Shown here in pieces: positions 38,801 to 47,325 of a stretch of DNA of 64,000 nt (its first letter is position 1; the number at the start of each line of letters is the position of its first letter). The DNA is taken from NCBI GenBank assembly GCA_035561515.1, contig DATMXP010000020.1, positions 1 to 64,000 of the forward strand. Reading direction: 5' to 3'. This DNA is from Terriglobales bacterium. GTDB lineage: Bacteria > Acidobacteriota > Terriglobia > Terriglobales > Acidobacteriaceae. Position numbers and translations under genes: made by a program. The notes beneath the pieces were generated by a model. The model ran no database searches, had not been told where the DNA came from, and was given only the letters and a program-made list of their open reading frames with translations.

Positions 38801-41800
38801 TTAGAACGCCAACTTCATATTGATTTGCATCTGACGCGCACCCTGAGTCGTAGTGATCTTCCCGAACGTCGGCAAAGCTGACCCGCCTGCGACTCCGAAC
38901 GTAGTGTTAGGGCTGCCCCAACGCACTATGTTGAACGGGTTCGTGGCATCCGCGCCCAACTCGAATTTCAAGCGCTCAGTCAACTGGAACGTCTTCCGTA
39001 ACGAAAGACTTTCTTGCTTCAGCCACGGTGACGTTATATTGCTCCAGAAACGCGGGGCGTCTCCGAAGGCAAAGAATGGCGGTGCCGAGAATGCCGCCGG
39101 GTTGAGGTAGTTGTTCGGATCCGAGGTGTCGCCGTATGGGTTCTGGCCGTTCCAATTTACATACACACCAGGGAAATAATCTGAGTAGCCGAACGTTGCA
39201 GCGAACGGGTTAATCGCGGCAATCTGGAGCGGCGCGCCAGACTGGTACCGCAAGCTGCCGCTGAGTGTCCATCCACCCAGGACAAGATCGACCGCCTTCG
39301 GGGCATCCTTCAGGAACGTTTTCCCATGCCCGAACGGCAGATCGTAGGAATAGCTCGCTCCGAAAACAAACTTCGGTGTTCCCGGATCGACGAACGTTGA
39401 ACGGTCACCCGGATACTGCAAGAAGCCTTCGGCGAAATTGGCATAGGTAGTGTTTCCACCGTTCGCATTCGTAATGCTCTTCATCCAGGTGAAGTAGAAG
39501 GTCCCGACAAGACCGCGCGAGTAACGCTGCGTGGCCTTCATTTGCAGCGAGTGGAAGCTGGCCTTGCCCTCAGGCAGTAATGCTACGTTGCTCCGCACGT
39601 TCTGGTACTGAGGGTAGGGCTTCAGTGCCTGTGCAAGTGTGTTCGTGCCATTCGGAAAATCAGTGTTGAAGTTCGCATACGGAGCCGTGTAGCCGGCGCC
39701 AACCACAGCCGGAGAAGTGATCGGCTGCAGAAGCAGGAAGCCCAACCCGAGATTGCTGGCTGGCAAATAGTTGATTTGCGATGAGCCTGAGCCCAGGGTC
39801 AGGTGCGTCGAACGTGAGCCCTGATACGCAACTTCCAGAGAGAGGTTAGGAATCAGCTCGCGCTGAATAGCGAGGTTCCAGTTCACAATCTGAGGTAGCC
39901 GGTCGGCAGTCCGCGGAATATAGCTGATCGCCTGTCCGTTTAAGAAACTCGGGTCTATGACCGGCGGCATGTTGAAATTCTGCGGAAACGACTCCGTTCC
40001 CATCAGAAATACCGGCGTGTAACCACCGTCCGGCGAATTGAATGTAGGCAGAGCTGTGTAACCATCCGCACCCGTAGTCGTGAACGGTACCTGGTTGCCA
40101 CTGTTTGCGTAAACGATTCCGGAAGACGCACGGACAACCGTCTTCTCACTGAGTTGATATGCAATGCCCAGCCGAGGACCGAAACCGCGGCGCCAAGGAT
40201 CCTGGAATGTACGGTTATAACCATCTTTTCCGGCGTAAGCCAAGGCTCCGAGCCGTCCACCTGCTCCCGGGTTCGGCAAATTCGGATCAAAGCTGGTCAG
40301 AAAATCGTCCACCTCGTACATTGGCGGCATGTAGTCCCACCGCAACCCATACGAGATTGTCAGACTGTTCGTAACCTTCCATTCGTCTTGTGCGAAGAGT
40401 CCGTACTTGTTGAAACGCAAGCGGGTCTCGAGCGGGATGTACGCACTGGCTTGCGTCACCCTGCCTAACAGGAAGGACGCAAATGAGCTGCCCGAATTCG
40501 GAACCGAAGGTAATCCCGTTGCATTATTGGAGAACGTAAACGTTCCCGATGCACCGCCGAAACGGCGGTCTTCGTGATTCCGTCCCCATTCTCCGCCGAA
40601 CTTAAACGTGTGCTTACCGTGAATCCAGGTGATGTTCTCGCTGATGAAGAAGCGCTTTTCCCGCCAATCTTCATCGTAGGAACGGCCAAAGTTTATGGGA
40701 GCAGCAACACCGCCCGAGAAGTTAATTGCCGGGAACGAACCGTCATCTGCTGGAATACCCGTGATCCCGAGTTGGTTATCCCATCCCTGGCCCGCGGTCT
40801 TATTAGCCCCGCGATTCTTATAACTGTCCACCGAAAACACGACGTGGTTGATCAGCGTTGGGCTGATGATGTAGTCGTGATTGAAACGGAATTTCCAGTT
40901 GTTGGCTATCTGATCTGTGACGTGATCCAGTGGGTTGGTTTGATCGGCACCCCAGACAGGATGTGGTCCAAGGCCTTGTTCCCAAATGACGCGGTGTTTG
41001 ATTCCGTTCTGATAGGTGACGGACACCTTCTGGGTGTTGGAAAGGCTGTGGTCCACTTTTACTACAGTCGTATAGGAGTTAAGCCATGGCCAGTTCGGCG
41101 CAACGGCGCTGTGGAAGTTGTTCACAATGCCGGGCATATCGGGCGAAGGAATGAACGGAACGATTTCTGCCGCCGCGGGGCTGATTCGATTGTGGGGGAT
41201 GATGTTACCGGGGAATGGATTACCGGTAGTGGGATCGTAAATGGGAACACCCAGTTCGGAGAAATCGAAATCCCCTGCGGGATTGCTTCGCCCAAGCATG
41301 CGTGCCGTAGGAACGGTGATCAGGTTCCCGCTAGCTCCGACCCGCGAACGGAACAGGTTGAGGCTGCCGAAGAAAAACGTCTTATTTTTGCCGTTGTAGA
41401 CGCGCGGAATGACGATTGGTCCGCCCAGGGTAAAGCCGCCTTCGTTCTGCTTAAACGGCGTCACACCCGTTGCAAAGTAATTCTTTGCGTTAAGGGCGTC
41501 ATTGCTGAGGTGGTCCCAAACGGAACCGTGTAGCTGACTGGTCCCCGATTTAATCGTGACGTTGACGACCGAGTTTCCGAAACCGCCATACTCGGCGTTG
41601 AAGCCGTTCGACGCCACGCTGAATTCTCCGACTTGCTCGATCGCCGGCGAGACTTCGGAGAAGCCCCCGCGAGCGATTCCCCATTCACTGCCGGGTGCGC
41701 CGTCCAGGTAAACTTCAAGGTCTCCTGCCGCGCCACCGTTCAGTTTGGTAACGAAGTCTCCCGAGTTCGTCGATCCGGGCAGGTTGTTGAGCAACTGCGT

Positions 41801-42343
41801 GACCGAGCGCTGGTAAGCGGGGTTGATCACCGGGAGGTCGTTGACTAACTTCTCTCCTAAACCCGCCGTGTTGCTGGTGGTGGAAACGTCAAGGAGCGGA
41901 GCCTCAGAACTGACCGTGACTTCCTGCTGAACGGCACCGGGAGTCAGCGACATATCGACGCGTACTTTTACGTTCGGACGGATCTCGATCCTGTCGCGAA
42001 CCAGCGCTCCAAACCCTTGTTTCTTGACGACCACCTTATAGGTTCCCAGCGGCAAGTTCGGTGCCGTGTATAACCCCTCGTTGTTCGTTGTGTAATCACG
42101 AGCCGTGTTCGTCTGGGTCTGGACAATCTGAACGGATGCGCCCGGAACGACCGCACCGCTCTGGTCGGTCACAAGCCCTTCAATGGTTCCGCGGTCCGTC
42201 TGCGCAACGCATGGCGAAGCAACGGCAATCAGTACCAGCAGGGTGACCACAAGTGACAGGTTGCGTCCGCAACACTGACGAGCAGCCCTCGTTGCGCGCG
42301 ACACTGGATGTAGGTCAAGGAGGTTTGTCATAACGCTCTTCAT
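38801..42343 (-). CDS. Oar-type TonB-dependent outer-membrane receptor
   Basis: A 1,180-residue protein; AAGGAG precedes ATG 42343. A long signal peptide ends about residue 48. A carboxypeptidase-regulatory-like domain follows (about 50-135; GTIEGLVTDQSGAVVPGASV), then a plug domain (about 140-270) and a beta-barrel ending in Phe. This Oar-like architecture is abundant in Acidobacteriota and transports oligosaccharides or other large ligands in TonB-dependent fashion. It heads the minus-strand hydrolase cluster and has a regulated promoter, so it is the likely entry gate for the locus substrate. Confidence 0.94.
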   Translation of the reverse strand: MKSVMTNLLDLHPVSRATRAARQCCGRNLSLVVTLLVLIAVASPCVAQTDRGTIEGLVTDQSGAVVPGASVQIVQTQTNTARDYTTNNEGLYTAPNLPLGTYKVVVKKQGFGALVRDRIEIRPNVKVRVDMSLTPGAVQQEVTVSSEAPLLDVSTTSNTAGLGEKLVNDLPVINPAYQRSVTQLLNNLPGSTNSGDFVTKLNGGAAGDLEVYLDGAPGSEWGIARGGFSEVSPAIEQVGEFSVASNGFNAEYGGFGNSVVNVTIKSGTSQLHGSVWDHLSNDALNAKNYFATGVTPFKQNEGGFTLGGPIVIPRVYNGKNKTFFFGSLNLFRSRVGASGNLITVPTARMLGRSNPAGDFDFSELGVPIYDPTTGNPFPGNIIPHNRISPAAAEIVPFIPSPDMPGIVNNFHSAVAPNWPWLNSYTTVVKVDHSLSNTQKVSVTYQNGIKHRVIWEQGLGPHPVWGADQTNPLDHVTDQIANNWKFRFNHDYIISPTLINHVVFSVDSYKNRGANKTAGQGWDNQLGITGIPADDGSFPAINFSGGVAAPINFGRSYDEDWREKRFFISENITWIHGKHTFKFGGEWGRNHEDRRFGGASGTFTFSNNATGLPSVPNSGSSFASFLLGRVTQASAYIPLETRLRFNKYGLFAQDEWKVTNSLTISYGLRWDYMPPMYEVDDFLTSFDPNLPNPGAGGRLGALAYAGKDGYNRTFQDPWRRGFGPRLGIAYQLSEKTVVRASSGIVYANSGNQVPFTTTGADGYTALPTFNSPDGGYTPVFLMGTESFPQNFNMPPVIDPSFLNGQAISYIPRTADRLPQIVNWNLAIQRELIPNLSLEVAYQGSRSTHLTLGSGSSQINYLPASNLGLGFLLLQPITSPAVVGAGYTAPYANFNTDFPNGTNTLAQALKPYPQYQNVRSNVALLPEGKASFHSLQMKATQRYSRGLVGTFYFTWMKSITNANGGNTTYANFAEGFLQYPGDRSTFVDPGTPKFVFGASYSYDLPFGHGKTFLKDAPKAVDLVLGGWTLSGSLRYQSGAPLQIAAINPFAATFGYSDYFPGVYVNWNGQNPYGDTSDPNNYLNPAAFSAPPFFAFGDAPRFWSNITSPWLKQESLSLRKTFQLTERLKFELGADATNPFNIVRWGSPNTTFGVAGGSALPTFGKITTTQGARQMQINMKLAF

Positions 42344-42479
42344 CTAAGACTCCTTCGGACGTGGAAGGTAAAGGTGTTGGGGGTCCCGACTTCTCTTTCC
42401 AGTCAACTTGGACGTAACGCGGAAAGACACATGGCGATTGCTTCGATACTGAACTGTCGACAACCGCCCGTCGCAAGCA

Positions 42480-42509
42480 CTTTTAGCTTTCGCATTTAGA
42501 AGTTGTCAA
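42480..42509 (-). promoter_or_regulatory. Probable sigma-70 promoter of the TonB-receptor gene
   Basis: On the minus strand TTGACA (42509-42504), an 18-bp spacer and TAAAAG (42485-42480) form a plausible promoter. It lies directly downstream of the palindromic operator at 42512-42529. Confidence 0.6.
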
Positions 42510-42511
42510 CA

Positions 42512-42529
42512 TAATTGCTATACCAATTA
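42512..42529. promoter_or_regulatory. Operator candidate A (palindrome before TonB receptor)
   Basis: TAATTGctatacCAATTA has perfect 6-bp arms around a 6-bp centre. It touches the -35 box of the receptor promoter. Its TATACCAATT half recurs, in reverse, at 45941-45950 (AATTGGTATA). It is probably bound by the GntR-LacI-type regulator encoded at 45998. Confidence 0.6.
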
Positions 42530-42751
42530 GAAAAAGTTCCCTAGACCATACAGATCTCATAAGGACTTTTCGATGGGGCACAGCGCAGCATTCTGGCTAT
42601 GGCACTGCAGAGAGCGCGTTTTGTGCGGCGTTTCCAACTCCACGATTGCGTGGGGAGTTTTAGTGGAAACGCAAAGGCCCAAACGATACGTGGAATGCGC
42701 CGAACACATTTTCGAAGTGGATGAATAGACGTTTTAGACGCCATATATCGA

Positions 42752-42767
42752 TTGCCATATACAACTT
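42752..42767. promoter_or_regulatory. Operator candidate B (upstream of tannase-family gene)
   Basis: TTGCCATATACAACTT matches 47160-47175 (TTACCATATACAACTT) at 15 of 16 positions. The 535-bp gap 42344-42878 otherwise holds the two divergent promoters and site A; no gene is seen in it. Confidence 0.6.
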
Positions 42768-42878
42768 GGAGGATAGGAACTTTCTAATGTGCTTGACACA
42801 CTCCTTAGGACTCCACCAGAGTGTCACTGCCTGGCCCCCTCTGTCGACAAGAAACCAGGATCTAGAATTGAGGCAAGC

Positions 42879-44414
42879 ATGAACACACGACTGTGGTGCT
42901 TCGTACCGTTTCTGATCGCTGCAACGTTAACTGGAATAGCGCAAGAGAATAACTGCGCGGATATTCTCTCTCTTAAGATCCCTCAGGTTGAAATCACCAA
43001 AGCTGTGCGCGTTGCAGAAGGAAGTTCAGTGCCGGGTCCTTACGGCCAGGGGCCGATATCGAACCTCCCTGCGTATTGTCGTGTGGAGGGTGTGATGAAC
43101 CGACGCACGGGCGTCGGGGGTGAAGAATTTGGCATCAACTTCGCCCTCGCCATGCCCGACAAGTGGAATGGTGATTTTCTGATGCAAGGCGGAGGCGGTG
43201 GAAATGGAATTGTAATGCCCCCGCTTGGCTTAGTTGCCGCCGGGAACACACCTGCGCTAATGCGCGGGTTCGCAGTAGTCAGCAACGACACTGGCCATAA
43301 AAGTCACACTGGGCCATTTGACTTCGGGTTTATGAGAGACCAGCAAGCCTCGATCGACTTCGCCTATGCCGCTAACGCTCAGGTCGCAGCACTCGCCAAG
43401 CAACTGATCGCGCGCCATTACGGAAAGCCGGCGGCTTACTCCTACTTCGCTGGCTGTTCCACAGGAGGTCGCGAGGGGATGATTTTGTCGCAGCGCTTCC
43501 CCACCGTTTTCAACGGAATCATCTCCGGGGATCCGGCTATGCGCACCGGCCTCTCCAACCTGGCGATAGGCAGATGGATACCAATCGCCTTTAATCAGAT
43601 TGCACCAAAAGACGCAGCCGGCAAGCCGGTCATTGATCGATCCATCACCGATAATGACCGAAAGCTGATTGCGGATGCGCTCCTGAAGCTCTGTGACGCG
43701 AAAGACGGCATTGCGGACGGACTCATCTCCGACCCGCTTGCATGCGACTTCGATCCTGGAATGCTGGCGTGCAAGGGAGCGAAGGACGATTCCTGCATTG
43801 CTCCCGCTACAGTCGCTGCAATTAAGAAGGCCCTTGCGGGCCCAAAAACATCAGGTGGAACCCAGGTCTATCCTGCGTTTCCATATGACACCGGCATCAC
43901 CGGCGGAGCGCCGTTGCGCGGACTGCTCTCGCCAGGTCCGGGCATCTTTGGGCCGGCCACGACCGATATGTCGATGGACGTCGCGAGCGAAGCCCTTTCC
44001 GCCATCCAGCCCCTAGTGGACTCGATGGCCACGAATCTGACAACGTTCTCGGGCAATGGCGGCAAGCTGATTTTCTACCACGGCGTCAGCGATCCATGGT
44101 TCTCTGCTCTCGATACGTTCGGCTATTTCAAAGAAGTGGCCTCAACGAATGGCGGGTCGGAAGCCGTCTCCAAGTGGAGTCAGTTCTACTTCGTTCCGGG
44201 CATGAGCCATTGTGGTGGCGGTCAGTCCCTCGATCAATTCGACTTGTTGGGAGCTATGGTGAGTTGGGTGGAGAAAGGCATCACACCCAACTCGGTCATT
44301 TCAACAGGCAAGGCTTTTCCGGGACGCAGTCGCCCCCTGTGCCCATATCCAAAGCACGCGCAATACAAAGGAAATGGCGACCCGAACGACGCTGACAATT
44401 TCGAGTGCCGTTAA
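42879..44414 (+). CDS. Secreted tannase / feruloyl-esterase family enzyme
   Basis: A 511-residue protein from ATG 42879 (GAGGC upstream; the frame from 42789 lacks a site) with a signal peptide (about 1-22). The tannase/feruloyl-esterase family is shown by FVVxxxDTGH-like VVSNDTGHKS, the nucleophile GCSTGGREG (Cys193, Ser194), SGDPA, a Cys-rich lid (LLKLCDAKDGIADG), the GVSDPWFS acidic segment and MSHCGGG with the catalytic His. This has the CS-D-HC layout in which a disulfide joins residues next to Ser and His. Such enzymes hydrolyse galloyl, feruloyl or related aromatic esters of sugars. Confidence 0.93.
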   Translation: MNTRLWCFVPFLIAATLTGIAQENNCADILSLKIPQVEITKAVRVAEGSSVPGPYGQGPISNLPAYCRVEGVMNRRTGVGGEEFGINFALAMPDKWNGDFLMQGGGGGNGIVMPPLGLVAAGNTPALMRGFAVVSNDTGHKSHTGPFDFGFMRDQQASIDFAYAANAQVAALAKQLIARHYGKPAAYSYFAGCSTGGREGMILSQRFPTVFNGIISGDPAMRTGLSNLAIGRWIPIAFNQIAPKDAAGKPVIDRSITDNDRKLIADALLKLCDAKDGIADGLISDPLACDFDPGMLACKGAKDDSCIAPATVAAIKKALAGPKTSGGTQVYPAFPYDTGITGGAPLRGLLSPGPGIFGPATTDMSMDVASEALSAIQPLVDSMATNLTTFSGNGGKLIFYHGVSDPWFSALDTFGYFKEVASTNGGSEAVSKWSQFYFVPGMSHCGGGQSLDQFDLLGAMVSWVEKGITPNSVISTGKAFPGRSRPLCPYPKHAQYKGNGDPNDADNFECR

Positions 44415-44427
44415 TTACGGCACTCGA
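44401..44427. terminator. Bidirectional hairpin between convergent genes
   Basis: A perfect 11-bp stem TCGAGTGCCGT / ACGGCACTCGA with a TAATT loop overlaps the stop of the tannase gene and lies 12 bp from the stop of the convergent SGNH gene. No long T-run. Confidence 0.7.
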
Positions 44428-44438
44428 GCTTCTGTCAT

Positions 44439-45722
44439 TCACTTCTTGGCTGCCGCCGACGACGAGGCGCGGAGCATCGTCAGATCAATCGCATCAGCCA
44501 TAGCTTTAAACCCGGCGGCACTTGGGTGCAGAGAATCTCCGGAGTGATATCCCTCTCGGAATCGACTCGGCTGTTTTGGATCCCTTACCGCAGCATCGAA
44601 ATCGATAACCCCATCAAATGTCCCGCTCGAACGGATCCACTGATTCACCGCCTGGCGGATCTCTTCGCCATCCACGGTGTAATAATCGGCACCCTCATAG
44701 GGAGTGAGCGTAGCGCCAAAGACTCTGATTCCATGCTGATGAGCACGTTCGACAATCTGCTTCAACCCTCCGATGATCTCGTCAGCGCTCACCATTTCAC
44801 GCGCGAAAGGTGGCTCTTTCAGTTGCTCGCCACCGGGCATCCGCGGTTTCATGCGAGGCCACCCGATGTCGTTAATGCCTTCCAGTACGATTAGGTTCAC
44901 CACCCCGGGCTGCGAAAGAACGTCGCGATCGAGCCGCGCGAGCGCATTGACTCCAGCTCCGTCGTGCAATATCCGATTGCCACCAATGCCTTCATTGACT
45001 ACGGCCATCGGCGGCTGACCTTTCTGGGCCGACAGCCGGTTTGCCAAAAGATCTGGCCAGCCGCTGTAATCGCCCTGTTTTGCCCCGACGCCGTCCGTAA
45101 TCGAATCTCCCAGAGCCACCGTCGTCTCGGTCTGGTCTGAAGACCAGACTTCAACGCCAGCCAGCCAGTACCACATCGTTGAAGTCTTCGCATCCGCGAT
45201 ATCCACCTTGGAAGTGAAGTCGCCCGGCCCTGAAATGTAGCTTTCATGCTGGCCCCAGAAGTGGACCGAAGAAGCTGGCGTTCGTGCAGGAACAAAAATA
45301 CTGATCACCAACTCGGCAAACGGAGCGAATTTCAAGTCGACAGGATCGCTCAACAACGGCGCTCCACGTGGAATCTTCACAGAGCTCTTGCCGTAGAAGG
45401 TCAGAGTACGATCGGAGTCTGCAACGATCTTTGCCCCACCCGCACTAATCGCAATGTGCGCCGGTCCGACCGTCAGGGCATCCGTACCAAACGCATTCGA
45501 TAACCTGATACGGACACGGTCGCCTCCGATTGTCGGTCGCACCACCATCCGAATCGTCTGGTTTTCAAACATCGGCGGCGGTGGAGCACCCGGGAAGGAA
45601 AGCGGCGCGTGAATAGCAGTACTCCAGGCACTTACCCAGTGTGCCTGCTTAGGCACAGTTCGCGCACTTACCGGAATACTGAGTACCACGATCGCGAGTA
45701 AAAGAAGTCTTAATCTGCGCAC
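44439..45722 (-). CDS. Secreted SGNH/GDSL hydrolase (second copy)
   Basis: A 427-residue protein from GTG 45722 (AAGGAGG upstream) with a signal peptide. It has the same two-domain plan as the gene at 31752: beta domain (about 50-195), then VALGDSITDG (Ser207), NEGIGGNRIL, VLEGINDIGWP and a C-terminal SGDSLHPSAAG with Asp and His. It lacks the Pro-rich insert. It probably deacylates carbohydrate esters in the periplasm. Two copies of this unusual form near one regulator suggest duplication within the locus. Confidence 0.92.
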   Translation of the reverse strand: MRRLRLLLLAIVVLSIPVSARTVPKQAHWVSAWSTAIHAPLSFPGAPPPPMFENQTIRMVVRPTIGGDRVRIRLSNAFGTDALTVGPAHIAISAGGAKIVADSDRTLTFYGKSSVKIPRGAPLLSDPVDLKFAPFAELVISIFVPARTPASSVHFWGQHESYISGPGDFTSKVDIADAKTSTMWYWLAGVEVWSSDQTETTVALGDSITDGVGAKQGDYSGWPDLLANRLSAQKGQPPMAVVNEGIGGNRILHDGAGVNALARLDRDVLSQPGVVNLIVLEGINDIGWPRMKPRMPGGEQLKEPPFAREMVSADEIIGGLKQIVERAHQHGIRVFGATLTPYEGADYYTVDGEEIRQAVNQWIRSSGTFDGVIDFDAAVRDPKQPSRFREGYHSGDSLHPSAAGFKAMADAIDLTMLRASSSAAAKK

Positions 45723-45940
45723 AACTCCTCCTTAGGAAGTCAGCGACCCTCCATTGCTAGTTATCGAAGGGCTAGTGGTTCAAACAAAGGAGCACCGTGC
45801 AGATATACACGGCGCTCCAAAGTGACGCTTTGGGGAGACGAAGCACAGCTATGGAGGACTCGCATTCCCGCCCTCCACAAGTGCACTTCCGACCATTACG
45901 GAATGCACTTTTAATCTTCGCAGCGTGAAATTGCAAAAAG

Positions 45941-45956
45941 AATTGGTATATCGGTG
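45941..45956. promoter_or_regulatory. Operator candidate C
   Basis: AATTGGTATATCGGTG shares AATTGGTATA with site A (opposite strand). It lies in the 275-bp gap between the regulator stop (45998) and the SGNH gene start (45722), so it could control the SGNH gene. No other feature is seen in this gap. Confidence 0.5.
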
Positions 45957-45997
45957 CGAGAAAGTTGCCTATACCTATGCGGACATGGAGGAGCACG

Positions 45998-47101
45998 TTA
46001 GTGTTTCTTACCATCCCATCCGCATGACTTGCGCACCACCAGCTCACACCGGAGAAGAACGTCTCGGGGCGGCAAATCAGGGTTGGCAATCCTGTCCAGC
46101 ATCACGGCCATCGCAATTCTTCCGATGTCGCGACACGGCTGATGTAGCGTAGTCAGCGGAACCGGTAGTAACCGGGAATACTTCACATCGTCGATGCCGA
46201 CGATTCGGATATCATCTGGGATCCGGCGGCCCAACGCTATAAGGGTGTGCATCAGTTGTCCAGCCGTGAGATCGTTCGCACACACGAAGGCATCTGGACG
46301 CTGCTTGTTCAGCACTGATTTGATGTATTTAGCGTCAGACACATCTCCGATGTTCACCATGTCTATCCTTTGCTTCTCGCCTAACAGCAAAAGAGCTTCA
46401 CGATAACCTGCAATGCGTGCATCAACCGTGGGAGCGGAATTTGGCTTCGCAACGAATGCAATGCGCTTGGCCCCGGCTTTGATCAGTTGTTCGGCAGCCA
46501 GGTATCCCGTACGCCTGTTGTCAATTCCAACCAAGTCGTAGTTGCTCCGCTGCGGATACGGCTCAATGCATCGGTCGAGAAGTACGACCGGAATTCGAGC
46601 ACGGTCAAGAGCTGCAACAATCCGGTGGTTAGCCTGGAACCGGTTCGAGCTGTACTCGACCGGGGCAAAGAACACCCCGGACACCTTACTGGCGATGTAG
46701 TGTTCACAAAGTTGCTCAGCAGCTCGCTCTTTGTCTTCCTCGTGTGCTACCGCGTTCCCCCACAGCAAAGAGTGGTGCATGGCTTCCTGGGCTTCCATCA
46801 TGCCTTTGCAGATGGCCTCAAAGATCTCGGTCTGTCCCAGTTCAGGAATAAGCAGCCCAAACACATGACTCCCCGAATTGGAGTTCGAGTTCAAGGACAC
46901 ATAGGTTCCCGAGCCGACGCGCCTGGTCACCAGGCCCAATGCCTGGAGTTCCCGCATTGCTCTGAACACCGTCATCCGTGACGCTTTGAACCGCCGTACG
47001 AGTTCGGCTTCACTCGGCAACCGCTTGCCGGGCTTGTACACTCCCGAAGAGATGTCCTTCTGCAGTTTTTCAAAAATCTGACGGTATTTCTCGTTCGCCA
47101 T
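45998..47101 (-). CDS. GntR-type HTH / LacI-type sensor transcriptional regulator
   Basis: A 367-residue chimeric regulator like AraR of Bacillus: an N-terminal winged HTH of the GntR family (about 1-70; KLQKDISSGVYKPGKRLPSE, MTVFRAMRELQALG) and a C-terminal periplasmic-binding-protein-like sugar sensor (about 80-360; FGLLIPEL, VVLLDRCIEP, RIVGIDDVKYSRLLP, TTLHQP). It likely represses the sucrose and esterase genes until a sugar binds. GAGGC precedes the ATG. It is divergent from the sucrose phosphorylase operon, with an operator and promoter between. Confidence 0.93.
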   Translation of the reverse strand: MANEKYRQIFEKLQKDISSGVYKPGKRLPSEAELVRRFKASRMTVFRAMRELQALGLVTRRVGSGTYVSLNSNSNSGSHVFGLLIPELGQTEIFEAICKGMMEAQEAMHHSLLWGNAVAHEEDKERAAEQLCEHYIASKVSGVFFAPVEYSSNRFQANHRIVAALDRARIPVVLLDRCIEPYPQRSNYDLVGIDNRRTGYLAAEQLIKAGAKRIAFVAKPNSAPTVDARIAGYREALLLLGEKQRIDMVNIGDVSDAKYIKSVLNKQRPDAFVCANDLTAGQLMHTLIALGRRIPDDIRIVGIDDVKYSRLLPVPLTTLHQPCRDIGRIAMAVMLDRIANPDLPPRDVLLRCELVVRKSCGWDGKKH

Positions 47102-47155
47102 GTGAGCCTCGTTGCACCGGCCTACTTAATGCCTGGAACCAAGTGTACATTTCGT

Positions 47156-47180
47156 GGCATTACCATATACAACTTATGCC
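47156..47180. promoter_or_regulatory. Operator candidate D (regulator / sucrose phosphorylase gap)
   Basis: The 25-bp site has GGCAT / ATGCC outer arms around TTACCATATACAACTT, which is nearly identical to site B. It lies between the divergent regulator and sucrose phosphorylase genes, 20 bp before the promoter at 47200, fitting both autoregulation and operon control. Confidence 0.65.
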
Positions 47181-47199
47181 AAGTTATCTAGTAAATTTC

Positions 47200-47228
47200 T
47201 TGACAGTGCGTCACGGTTTCCATAACAG
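47200..47228 (+). promoter_or_regulatory. Probable sigma-70 promoter of the sucrose operon
   Basis: TTGACA (47200-47205), a 17-bp spacer and TAACAG (47223-47228) lie just downstream of operator D and about 100 bp before the sucrose phosphorylase start. The -35 is perfect, the -10 weak. Confidence 0.6.
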
Positions 47229-47325
47229 TGTCTTGTCTTTGGAACTGTAATATGGGCCGTTCAAAAGGTTCGCAGTCAGCTTTGAACGTCAAACAAATCG
47301 GATTTTTCTTCGGATCGGGTCTACA

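Noticed and set aside
42541..42744. 67-codon minus-strand frame between receptor and tannase
   Set aside because: Very basic, low-information sequence without ribosome-binding site, lying in the regulatory gap with operators A and B.
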